Of a stretch of DNA of 64,000 bases, positions 24,601 to 36,331 are shown in pieces. Both the position numbers and the translations under genes were made by a program. Every line of letters begins with the position of its first letter. The first letter of the stretch is position 1. Below the pieces are notes generated by a model, which was not told the DNA's origin, ran no database searches, and was given only the letters and a program-made list of their open reading frames with translations. Source of the stretch: Cucumis sativus (lineage: Eukaryota; Streptophyta; Magnoliopsida; Cucurbitales; Cucurbitaceae); contig NC_026660.2 of the NCBI RefSeq assembly GCF_000004075.3, positions 3,968,001-4,032,000 of the forward strand, read 5' to 3'.

Positions 24601-26164
24601 TTAGTTTGTTGGTATAGGTTTAGAGATTAATTAAATTTTACTATATTCGTAACCTTTTAGAATAATTGTGAATTATTAACCTAAAAAGTGTTCATAATTC
24701 CAATTAGCATATTTACTCAAACCATTAAATCTACGGCCCAGCCTATGGGCCGGCTCTGGATTTGTTGCACTTTTTCGGGCTGCATTTAAATTGTAGCCCA
24801 CTATAGGCCCATGGGTCGACTGTTTGTTGCAAAATACAATGGTAAATATTTAGGGTAAATTGCAAAGCTCAAGTGGTATTTAAATTGAGTCTAAATACAA
24901 CCTTTAAACTTACATCACTATAAAAATAACAAAACTCAACACGTAAAAATTTAAACACGTAAAAATTTAACGATGTAATTGTGTATTTTAGTAATTTGTA
25001 CAATCCAATTTTCTGTATTGTTTTTTTTTTTCTAAAAAAATTGAAGGTATATTTTGAACGGTAAAAATAATAAATATATGATAGTTAAGTTAATGTTCAA
25101 GATTTAAATATATTTAGCGTTAAATTTATCTATTTGAGATGTGTGAAACGAGTGATTATCCTTTTTAAAAAGTGATTTTTTTTTGTAATACTTCAAATTA
25201 GTTTTTTTATTAGTTTATCAAACAGTTTTGTTAGAATAAAACATACTTTAAATTATTAATATCAATTTTTTTTTGAAATAAATGTTATTAGTTCATATAA
25301 TAGATTACTTATAATTTTTTTAAAATAATTATTTGTTTGTTGAGATTCAGAACATTTCATTAAAAAAATTAATAATTCAATTAAAAAACAAAAGGTAAAC
25401 TAACTTCACACAATAGAAATCATAAAGTTTTTAGATAATTTTGTTTGAAATGAGTACTTTCTTTTGTTCTTTATTTCATATGCTAAAGGATCAGTTAGGA
25501 AGGATTTATCATGCATATCAAGTATTATGCATATGATTGATTTGGTTACAAATGATAATTAATTTCAACTATATAGTAAAGATCGATTAAAAGATAGAAT
25601 GATGAACCCAAAAGCGGGAGATATGAGAGTGATTTGTACTTATTTACGAGTGATTTTTAGGATAGTGTTTATAAGCTTAATTCTAAAAGATTGAATGATT
25701 ACTCAAGTTCAAACTTTAAAAGAAGAATAAAAAATTAAAATTACACCCTACAATTTTTTTTAAAATTTATTTGGTTATATTTAAAAAGATAGAAAATGAG
25801 TGAATAAAATTGAAATGAAACGATAGACATTTTGGTTTGTTTGTGATTATTGATCTTTCAAAATATAAAATCAAACAAAGAAAGAAAAGAAAAATCCATC
25901 TGTTCCTTCATATTTCAAAATTTACAAACGCCTAAGAGATCTCGAACACTCTAGAACAAAATGGCGCCATCCAAATCCAAATCCAAACCCATCTTCATTT
26001 TCCCTTTTCATACAAACTTCCTTTCTTGAGATTCCTAATTGCCACAATTCATCTCTTTGTTTCAACTACCAATTCAACTCCTTCAATTGCTTAATCTCTG
26101 AGATCTATCTAACCTTCATCAATTCCAACTTTCCCAGTCGTTTTAGTTGGTGAATTTTTGTTCC
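21601..26164. other. Intergenic, AT-rich; possible orphan leader at 22.0-22.7 kb
   Basis: A locally GC-richer patch (about 22030-22110, with GCGGCGCGTG and GGAGGCGCGTGC) is followed by CT-rich leader-like sequence (22200-22390) and two overlapping plus-strand open frames at 22402-22670 with no recognisable product. This could be a non-coding transcript or the first exon of a lost gene. About 22967-23130 is related to the CGTTTGG inverted-end repeat family. A perfect hairpin lies at 24256-24282. The last 300 bases (25860-26164) are the likely promoter and leader of the TCP11-domain gene. Confidence 0.5.
24256..24282. repeat. Perfect 12-bp inverted repeat (hairpin) in a repeat relic
   Basis: TATTGATGATAG and its exact reverse complement are separated by 3 bases. 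Similar GATAGA-rich motifs recur in the element at 54019-54224, so this is probably the core of a decayed copy of a related MITE rather than a terminator or microRNA. Confidence 0.5.
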
Positions 26165-29100
26165 ATGGCTCTGGGACTGGACGGGGAGGAGGAGTCCGAC
26201 AGGAAAGCCGGAGTTGCGCTCTATTTTCCCGCCAATGACGACGACATTTCCTCCGCCTCCTCTTCTACACCTCCTAAGCTTCCTCCCAGGCTTCTCCGTC
26301 GCCTAATGGAATCTAAGGCCGCGCCCTCTACTGCTGAGGACATTGAAGCCAAGCTCCTCAAGGCTGATCTCCGTCGTCAGGTTTCTTTCTCCTGCAATAT
26401 TGCTTTTATTTAAATTTATTGCTTTTGTTCCGATTGTTGTTCTCTATTCAGTGTGACGTATCGTACTGGATAAAGATGGTTCAATTTTATTTTCTTCAAA
26501 GAAAGGTATAGAATATCTTTTTGTCGGCTATCCCCATTTTATAAATTAAGAAAAGCTAAGCGACAATATAGTTCGATTTCTTCTGAAGACAATTTCTTTC
26601 GTTTGTTTTCCTCTTCATTTGGAGATTTTCTTTATATTAAAATGATCAATTTATTAACTATTTGGATAGGCCAAGAGGCAAAGACCTGGGTATTTGATGG
26701 AGAGAAGAAGAACATATGATATTGTTCGTGCTAGTTTGAAAGGGATGGCTAAGCAGGACCCATCGGCAATTATAGCAAGGTACACTACTGGCACCCTTAT
26801 ACTGCTTCATATTTCTGAAATCTAGTCTAGCCTGATCATTATGACTGATGACTGTAAGTTCAAATTTTCCTCTTTAGGCATTGAGGATGCTAGAACTATC
26901 TTAAGCTCGACTGCCTGTTTGTGATTGGGTATTTACCTGGGGTATTGAAAACTTCTACAAGGTCAATCAAGGATCCCAGTTTGATTCTTTATCTCATGCA
27001 TCTTGCTTAAGATCAAGATAGGTCATAAGAGTGACAATGGAATTCTGTATCTTCTTTGGCTTACTTTAAGCTTCTGCGTTATATTTTAGTCTGTTAAGTT
27101 AAGGTAAAGCTAACGAAGAAACTGAGCAGCATTAATAGGTACGGCAAATTTGGGGTAATCATCTACGTCCCATGGGAAATGTTTTATATTTCTCTCGTAA
27201 TAGAATGGAATATTAAGTGCACATGACCCAAGTAGTATGCTGACTTTCATCCCTTCCAAAGATGATAAAACCTCTCTGTGAACAAAATAATGATAAAATC
27301 GCAGTTATGAACAAAGCAATTATGTAGTGGGTGGTTTGGCTAAGGTCTTCTGGCATCAATTGGAAGTACATAGTTACTGAGAAATGGTGGCCATGTTATG
27401 AGAAAATCTGGCTCCAGTAAGTAGTTACCTGAGAATTGCAATTATGCTAGTTTTCTGTCTGTGAAGATAAGCAGGATAACATATGGATTAGGTTCATGAA
27501 AGAAAACTGAAGGACATCAAATATTGGCACGTTTCTCTTCAAATTGTATGGAGGCTAGGATGTAAAATGTTTGATGGACACCTCACATGTTTTTTCTTCT
27601 TTTCATATATCTACGAAATGTTTGAAGGAAGTACTACAAATTCACTTTCCCTTTGTTTTCTGTGGTCAGGTCGTAGGTAAGTTTTCTTAGGTGCAAAATT
27701 TAATCTCATTTCTTGGAATATCAATTTGAGGCTTCAAGGGTAACACATAACAGTAGACAAGAATGATTTGGCCTTGGGAGGACTTGGAATAGAAAGAAAA
27801 ATCTAAAATTTAATCTCTAGTTCCTAACATACAGTTTAATTGTAGCTGTTTCTATGGTTTTTCTGGATACTGATTCAGTTTTAGCTTCACCCAGTATCTA
27901 CTGTACTGGCTGTTATCTTTTATTTCTTTTGCCTGTGTGATAATATGAATTATGTTAGAATTAATGGGCTTGGCCCAAGAAAAGATTTACCCTAATTTTC
28001 TTTCCTTTTTTATCATAAGTTTGTTGCCTATTTATTTTCCCCTTGTATGTTTTGTTCACAAGAAATAATAATAAGAAAGTCAGATCGTGGTTTTTCTCCC
28101 GGTAGTCGGGTTTCCACATAACTTGGTGTCTATTTTCTTTTACAGCTTTTAATAAATTATAATGCAATCTGTCCTGTTTTCAGATTCTGGAGGAGTTTTG
28201 TACAAACGAGGAAAACTACTTTTGCTTTGGCAAAAGCATTTCAAAAATTAGATATTACAGCAGAATCTGTGAAGTCAATGGAATTTGAGCACCTTGCTTC
28301 TAAGATCAATGCAACTTCAACCATAGGAACTGTAAGAGCTTTACTTGTTCGCATAGAAAGTCGATTTACGATCTTGAAAACAACTTCTGGAAACAAATTA
28401 AGCATTGAGAAGGTAGATCACCTTCTCAAGCGTGTTGGACTGCATGGCAGAAGCAGCAATCAAGTAAGCAAGACAAGTAGGTCAGAGACTACTGGCTCGA
28501 GGAAAGCTGCAAAGGTTGCTTCTAAATTATCTAGATACCCTGCAAAAGTAGTGCTTTTTGCTTACATGATACTGGGACATCCAGAGACAGTTTTTATTGG
28601 GAAGAGTGAGGTTGAAAATGCGCTGCTGGATTCTGCATCAAATTTTGTTCAGGAATTCGAGTTGTTGATTAAGATTATATTAGAGGGTCCCTTACGAACC
28701 TTTCATGAGGAGCAATCTTCCACACCACCTTCGTTTAGATCCCAGTTGGAGATATTTGACAAAAAATGGTGCTCTTACCTTCATCACTTTGTGGTGTGGA
28801 AAGACAAAGATTCTATATTTTTTGAGGAGAATATGAAGGGTGTTGCACAACAGTTGGAGCTTTTTATGGCACAAACTTCTAAGCTGAGACTGGAAGGTGA
28901 TAATGGTAATAAGGCACATGATGCACAGGTAATTCTCTTTGGCTGTAGTTTCTTAAGCATTATTAGCAGCATATTCCTAGTTGGTTAATGGTTTTTGGAC
29001 ACTCATTGGGTGATGGTAGGTCAACTTAAAGCGGAAGATACCGAGAGAAAAGTTGCAACAACTTGGGAGTTCAGAAAAATCTTCATCTGTTGCAGGGTCA

Positions 29101-32100
29101 AGCTCCTCGGGGTTGGATACTGAACGCTCTGCAGAGTTCCGACAAGCAGAAAGTTCTAAGTCAGGTCTGCATAGCTTATCAGATGCTTTGTTGGCTTCTT
29201 TCTGTCATGATGAATAATCTTTGGTTAAGATAGATGCTTTAGTTCTTCTTCCCTTAGTAAAATGACAATATTCCTTCTGCCAAATATATTGCAGCGCAAC
29301 ATACAAGCTCCAGTGAAATGCTAATCACCGAGAATGAGTTAGTTGCAAATGAGATTGTCCATGATTATCACCATTTCCATACAGTCACCTCCAATGCTCC
29401 AACTGAAGCTGAAACCAGTTTTAAGGTTGACACTTCTGAACGTTTTATTCTCCTTCTGATATGTAAATGACAAATAGCGAAGGAAACATGAATTTGTAAT
29501 TTCTGGAGTTAACTATTTATGCATGCTGACCTACTTAGGCACAATTGAAAAAGACGATGGAAAAAGCATTTTGGGATGGCATCATGGAATCTATGGAAGA
29601 AGATGAGCCTGATTTCAGCTGGGTTATCAAGGTCCTGAAAGAGGTCAGAGATGAATTGTGTGAGATGTCTCCGCCATCATGGCGTTCAGAGATTGCTGAG
29701 AAAATTGATATAGAAATTCTAGTGCAGGTATATCTAATTTGATTCTTTTTGTCAACAATTGGTGGTCACATGAAATGGTAAATGCTAATGAAAATGAAGT
29801 ATCGATCTCTTAAGTGATCTGTCCTCTTGTTTCTTTGTTGGTTGAAGATTCTAAGTTCAGGGACTCTAGACGTGGACTATTTCAAACAACTCCTGAACTT
29901 TAGTGTAGTCACTCTGCAAAAACTTTCCGCTCCAGCTAAAGAGAACGAGATGAAAGCAAGTTACCAGAAGCTGATGGAAGAGCTAGGAGAGGTCTCCTGT
30001 TCTGGAGAGAACTTGAAGCGTTCATTTGCTCTCTTGATGGTCAAAGGTTTACGCTTTGTTCTACATCAGATTCAGGTCCATTTCTGGTCACACACAAATA
30101 TATATATTTGAAAAATGTATTTCCATATTTTGGTACCACATTCTTATTTTACTTAAAAAGTTAAAAGTCAATTCCAAATTCAAGAACACAAGGGATGATA
30201 GAGTAAACCCTTTCGAAGGTGTATGTTTTCCCATCCATTTTCAATATTTAACTTCCAATCGCTATCACCAGTTTGTTATTCATGAGAATCCTCCTGAACA
30301 GCTCGCCCAATGTAGCTTTTATTATTTTTACATTTTGTAAGTACCATGGTATCAGTGTCCAAGCTTCCTTAAATATTGATTTTGGGTCCTTCATAGGAGA
30401 CCAAATAATTGTTATTATCCTCTTCCACGAATTCTCATGATAAAGCCTTCATCATTCTCGCAATTACCTTTGGCTGCTGCACATGGATGCTGATAAATGA
30501 AATGTATATTTTCTAATAGTGAACATCGCAATTAGTCCTCAGGTTCCACGTGCCCAGCTTCTTTCTAAGTTTTGAAGCAGGGATTTACTATTTGCACTGT
30601 TCTCAACTTCTCAGTCAAATTGAAAATTGTGATATTCTAGGGGCGTCGTCATTGTCAAAAGCAAATGAGCGAGACAACCTAAGGGCCTAAACTTCGCATC
30701 TCTAAGTGGACCTGAATCTCTAATGTAATGAAATAAGATATTTTAGTGGGTATGGGGAAGGTGCACCTAGGAGAGCGTTTCTCTTGTGTCTCCCTTTTAA
30801 AGCATATTTTATGCCTGCTTCTTAATGCAGTGAGATCACAGATGGTTTTACGTTAGTCGAAACATTTATTGGTTGGTCATGCCTGCATGTTGATTTTAAT
30901 TGGACTTTTACTTTTTAATGGCAGGATCTAAAAGAAGAAATAGCAAATGCACATTTAAAGATGGTGGAACCGCTCATCAAGGGCCCTGCTGGTTTGGAGT
31001 ATCTAAGAAGCTCATTTTCTAAGCGATGTGGATCTCCTACTGATGCATCTACCTCTTTACCCCTTACAAGGCAATGGCTTTCATCTGTTTGGCCGGATGT
31101 GGAGCTGGAATGGAAAGAATACACTGATTCTGTGGCTGCTGCTATGTCAAGAAATGCAGGAGTTCAGCCAGAGATCCTGCCTTCTACCATACGAACTGGT
31201 GGAAGCAATCTGATTCCATCAAAGAACAGCCCGACGTCTGGAACAAGTATCCAAGGTAATACCAGTTTTCACGTAGGTGTTCCATTTATCTTCTTCTTTC
31301 CCACTTCAGACATGGTTGAGAGTGATTTTAGAAATAGTGGTTTTAATAGTATTTTTTTTCCTTCTAATAAGTGATCTATCAAAAATAATTTCAATGTACG
31401 TATGCATGGGAGAGATTTTAAATGTGTCAGGAGTGACTGTTAATCAAAATCAATTCTAAACATATGCTTTAATTCCAACTTATTAGATTTAACTGAGCTT
31501 TTGAAGTATTCAGGCAAAGAACAGCCAGAGTGCAAGGGGGAGAGACTTGATTTATTAATTAGGCTCGGGCTGCTAAAGTTGGTAAATCAAATAACAGGAC
31601 TCAGTGGTGATACTCTTCCAGAGACTCTTAAGCTTAATCTCGCTAGGCTCCGGATGGTTCAGTCTCGACTACAGAGGATTATCGTCATTTCTACCAGGTT
31701 GGTGAAATTTGCAGCTTCTACCTTTAAGTTCTGTTTTGATACTGAATTTTCAATTTTATTTTATTTTACATAGTCAACATCTAAAAAAGAATTTACCTGG
31801 TTCCTAATAAATCAAACTAGAACCTTTGATGTTACATGGTTGGGGTCTCTGCAACCTTATAAAAGAAAGTCTAGTTTAAACAAGTTTCAATCTAAATCAA
31901 AACTACATTGCATTCCTCTGTCTACAAATTGTAGTTTCAAATTATGATACCTAGCATGTCATAGAATCTAGTTTTTTAGTCCTAATATTGTAAATAATCT
32001 ATTCAGCTTGTTGGTCATGCGCCAAATTCTTCTCAACGAGAGATTGGTATCCAATCTAAGTGAAGTCGACAATATATTATCCACATGCGCCAAACGTCTC

Positions 32101-32484
32101 TGCAACCTCCTAGACAATGTAGAAAACGCAGGAATACTGGAGATCGTTGAAGCCCTCGGTAGTGTATTAGTCGATCGCATTTCAGACCCTGAAAAACTCC
32201 AAGCAAGAAAGCAGATCATAGCAAACATGTTGATAAAAAGCTTACAAGAAGGCGATGTCATATACACACGGGTTTCACGGAACATTTATCTGGCCATGCG
32301 GGGCGTCGTGTTAGGAGGAAGTGGCCAGAAGGGAAGGCAACAGGTGGAGGTGGCTCTTGTGCCTATCGGAGCCGGAGCTCTTACGGAAAGGGTGGTTGAA
32401 GCAGCAGAACTTCTAGTTGTGATGGCTGTTGTGTCTGTAAATGTTCATGGAGATTGGTATAGAGAATTGATTAAAAAGTGGTGA
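26165..32484 (+). CDS. TCP11 (T-complex protein 11) domain protein, short form
   Basis: Function in plants is poorly known; animal TCP11 relates to cAMP signalling in sperm. Ten exons: 26165-26380, 26670-26779, 28184-28928, 29020-29164, 29295-29425, 29539-29727, 29848-30075, 30925-31255, 31514-31697, 32007-32484 (2,757 nt, 918 aa), all GT-AG and in frame. The N-terminus has the family marks ([37 protein letters not shown], residues 16-72). It is followed directly by [14 protein letters not shown] and [19 protein letters not shown], then the long TCP11 domain to the C-terminus. The Arabidopsis relatives I remember are about 1,100 aa and carry some 210 residues of Arg/Lys/Glu-rich coiled coil between LRRQ and AKR; that block is absent here and the 289-bp intron cannot hold it. 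ATG 26165 is the first in-frame Met. Intron 2 (26780-28183) holds a solo LTR. Confidence 0.87.
27953..28154 (+). mobile_element. Solo LTR (Copia-like, 202 bp) in an intron
   Basis: It begins TGTTAGAATTAATGGGCTTG and contains GTGGTTTTTCTCCCGGTAG and GGGTTTCCACATAA, typical of Copia LTR U5 regions. The end reads TTTTAATA where the expected inverse of the start is TTCTAACA. It is flanked on both sides by AATTA (27948-27952 and 28155-28159), a 5-bp target duplication. No internal retroelement sequence is present, so it is a solo LTR, in the same orientation as the host gene. Confidence 0.65.
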
Positions 32485-33624
32485 GATTCCCTTTTTTTTT
32501 TTTTTTTTAATTTGTGAAATAGAAATAGTTTCGTGTCTAAAATATTTGTACATAAGTTTAATACAGATTCCCACAAACAAATGAAAGAGAGCATAGGAAT
32601 GTTTGTTGTGTGATGGAGGTTTGAGTTTCCTAAGATTTGTATATTTGTTTAGTTTCATAGGCAAAGATTAAATATTTGAAAGTTGTATATTTTATATAAT
32701 ATATATTTTCCAGTTTGGTTTAAAAAATGTGGTTGAGAAATTTGGATGTCCAAATGAGTTACGTTTCGGTATTATACTGGGTCAAATACGTGTGTATGTA
32801 TGTACCTACATATATATGTATTATAACAAACGAGTAAGTAGAATTAGTAGGAGAAAAAAAAAATCATGAGTGTCAATCAGTAAAAGTTGGGAGTGGGGAT
32901 TTGAATTCACCCCAACCCCAAGTCCATATAGTTAAGATTTTGTTGCCAATCATTTTCTTTTCTCATATCCAAATTAATTTTTGATGATCTAGCTTAATGA
33001 AATGGAAAGAAGTAATATATATGCCTCCACACTCCTTTTTACTAGCAAATTACGATTGGATTAAATAGTTCTCTTTTCACACACAAAAAAGACCACACTT
33101 CATATATATTCATAGGCTTCTCAATGAAGGATTGGAGTCTTTCATAAATAGTTAAAGTCTCGAGTTCAATGTCATCACATAGGATATAACCAACATTTTA
33201 GACATTATTATTATTTACTTGGGGGTTTAACGAATAGATAGAGACTAAGTATGATAAAGCCAATCTTTCATAAAGCATTTGCCATAAAACAATGTACTAG
33301 AAGGTAGCTATTCCACGAAGATGAGGACTGAAGTGAGAGCCTTGATGGGGACGGAAAGTGGCATCCTGGCCCGTCTCGCTACTCTGATTGCAATGATTTT
33401 TCTACTTTTCTTTATAGGTAAAAATTTTAACGTGTGGAATGGGAGTTATGGAATTGGCAAAATTCATTCTCAATCTAAAACGTAAAGAATGTCTTCAATT
33501 TGATGGTCAATTATTCCACTCCCTCTACCAACGACTTCACAAATACATACTTCACCAATTTCTCCCCATTTTCTTTCTCTCCGGAGAGAGAAACCCCGCC
33601 GGAGACCGCCATTTCCGACCAATC
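32485..33624. other. Intergenic region between TCP11-like gene and FUT13
   Basis: About 32485-32740 is the likely 3' UTR of the TCP11-like gene (poly-T at 32492-32509). Further on there is AT-rich DNA with TATATG/TGTATG runs near 32790-32825. At 33439-33624 an open frame runs in phase into FUT13 (62 codons before the chosen start); see the FUT13 entry. Nothing else is supported. Confidence 0.55.
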
Positions 33625-36331
33625 ATGCTCTTGAAGCCCTTCAACACCGTTGCCGTCGTATTCATGCTCGCTTTCGCATTCTTCATCATCTTTTTCACTG
33701 GCTTCCTCGAATTTCCGCTGGCATCCACTTCCATCGTACCGCCCACCGACGATCTGAGCCTCTCCCCACCTGAGTTTGCTTCTGACCCTTTCATTGATTT
33801 GATCGCAGCTTTCAAGAAATGGGACTCTCAGGTGGGTTGTGATCGGTTCCGGGAGAAAATTGGCGGCGGTTTGAGTAATGGGTCTTCATCGGTTTCGCTG
33901 CAGCAAGTCGGTGGCGACTCTAATTCGGAATGTGGCGGGCTGAAACTGAATCATGTTGCTGTTTTGGTGAAAGGGTGGACTTGGATTCCTGATAATTTAG
34001 ATAATTTGTATTCGTGTTCTTGTGGATTGAGCTGTCTTTGGACTAAATCTTCTGTTCTTGCTGATAAACCCGACGCCTTGTTATTCGAAACCAGTACGCC
34101 TCCACGACAGGTAGATTTTGTTAGCAGCCTTAGTTTTCCATTGTTCTATTCGAATTTTACAATCTGTTTGGATTCCAAAATTTCTAATTATTTTTAGATC
34201 ATAGTCTAGTTGTGTTTGAAGAGATCTGAATCTCTTTTTCTCACTGGTATATGCATTTGCTCGTTTTTGGATGATGGTTCGTTCTGCCTTGTTCAGTTCT
34301 TATGATCTATTTTGATGAAGCCATCGTTAGTTCTAATTGCTTGAACCATGGATAACAATGAGTGGTACTTGATGTTTGGGATTAAATCTCTATAAAGTGC
34401 TTGGAGTCATTAGCCTATGCTTTACTGCAGTGCTGATTTCTGCTGTTTTACATCAAATGGTTGGCTTCAAATGAATTTTAAACTGATCATTGTTGGTGTT
34501 TTTGTGCTTTGTACTGATAATATAATGAAGAGCTCATAGATAGTATACTCAGTAGAATTTGATCTGATGAATCCTGGCCTGCCTTAAAACTGGTATTTAG
34601 TACTAGTGGTCTGTCTTTATTCGGTTCTTCAACCAATGATGATTGCACCGAATTTTTAGTCAATAGTGATAAGAATGTGATCATGTTCATGTTTCAGATT
34701 CAATGTGCTGCCATACCATTGTATACTTAGGGAGACTTTTTTGTTTTAGTTATTACGAAATGGAGTTGTCTTCTAAGCATTAGTCCATGCCAAGGAATTT
34801 ATTGACTTAATCAGTTTTTTGCCTTGTCTGCCACACGGCACAAGAAATACTGTGCAGGTAGAAACTAGAAAATTCTGATGGATTCTCGAGTCAAGTATAT
34901 AGGTGATTACTAGGTAAAAGTTTCCATAATAATGCTGAAAATTAATTTCGTTTATACGTGGATGCACTCTTAAAGTAGAACTCATTTGTCCTGTTCAAAG
35001 TGCGATTTTTTATTCAAAGTTGTTTACTTAAAATTAAAGGGTGGCTACATGAATTCTGCACCTTATTTAGTGATTATTTCTTTCGATCTGTTGCAGTACC
35101 TGAATATATAATACAGATGTTACTCTTTGAGGAAAGAAATTGAAATAAGTTCATCAACAGTTGGATAGAACTTTTTTTTACCACGTCATATGACATCATT
35201 AACCATGGATCACTAGAACCATCAGGATTCCCAGGTTTTTTTTGAAGTAGTACTAGTTGTTGACAATGCTAATTTATGAGTAACCAAGAATGCACGAACT
35301 TGATTTTGAAATCTTAGTCTCTGCTTTGTTCATAATTTAATATGATATATCTTTTCAGCTTCCTCTATTTTGCACGTGATAATATGGTGGGAACTAAATC
35401 CTTTGTCATTGTTATGTTGGGGTTGGACCAATTTTATTTACTTTTCTCTTTAATGTTTATTAGAGGCGCAGAGGAGAACCTCTTCGCATATATATGGATC
35501 TTGAGGCTGGTCGGAAGCGCTCAGGTTTTGAGGATCTATTTGTTAGTTATCATGCAGAAGATGATGTTCAGGCAACTTATGCAGGAGCACTCTTTCACAA
35601 CGGTCGAAACTATCACATATCTTCTTCTAAAAACAATGTGAGTTTTTCAGTATTCCATCTGATGTTTGTCTTTGAAACACTACCCGAATTTTCCCGTCTC
35701 TTCTGTGCTGTAATGCAGGATTTAATTTGTTGGGGAATGTGACACTAAGGACATTTAACTGTTTTTCTAGGATACACTCGTTTATTGGTCGTCGTCTCGT
35801 TGTCTTCCCCAAAGGAACCAGCTTGCTAAGAAGGTTCTAAGTTTGCTACCCCACCATTCATTTGGCAAGTGCTTAAACAACGTAGGTGGACTCGACATGG
35901 CTCTTTCAATTTACCCTGAATGTGCAAATGATGCTAGTGCTACCCCAAAATGGTGGGATCACTTGCATTGTGCAATGTCTCACTACAAATTCGTTCTTGC
36001 AATCGAAAACACAATGACTGAGAGTTACGTAACTGAGAAGCTATTTTACGCGCTAGACTCTGGTTCCGTTCCAATCTATTTTGGGGCCCCTAATGTCTGG
36101 GACTTTGTTCCTCCACATTCTATCATTGATGGGTCTAAATTCAGCTCCTTAGAAGAGTTAGCTTCTTATGTAAAGCGACTTGCAGATGATCCAGTAGCTT
36201 ATGCTGAGTACCATGCTTGGAGACGATGCCGTGCACTAGGTAACTATAGAAGGACCCGAGCTGTGAGCCTCGACACACTGCCATGTCGGGTGTGTGATGC
36301 TGTGAGCAGAAGGGGTGGTAGAAATGGTTGA
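33625..36331 (+). CDS. FUT13: Alpha-1,4-fucosyltransferase (GT10 family)
   Basis: Golgi type II membrane enzyme that transfers fucose from GDP-fucose to GlcNAc, the last step in making Lewis-a epitopes on plant N-glycans. Three exons: 33625-34110, 35464-35640, 35771-36331 (1,224 nt, 407 aa; the Arabidopsis enzyme is about 401). Signal-anchor helix about residues 8-30, short stem, then the catalytic domain: VKGWTWIPDNL.NLYSC.CG..CLWTKSSVLAD, LEAGRKRSG, YAGALFHN, and the conserved donor-site block HYKFVLAIENT, YVTEKLFYALDSGSVPIYFGAPNV. A downstream SLDTLPCRVC matches the family end. The start was chosen because MLLKPFN plus a hydrophobic helix matches the family N-terminus. An in-frame ATG further upstream (33448) would add about 59 residues. 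Confidence 0.93.

Noticed and set aside
33300..33420. GC-richer GATGGGGACGG stretch before FUT13, considered as an exon
   Set aside because: The short frame ends soon, with no similarity; it may be a repeat fragment or leader but is not supportable.
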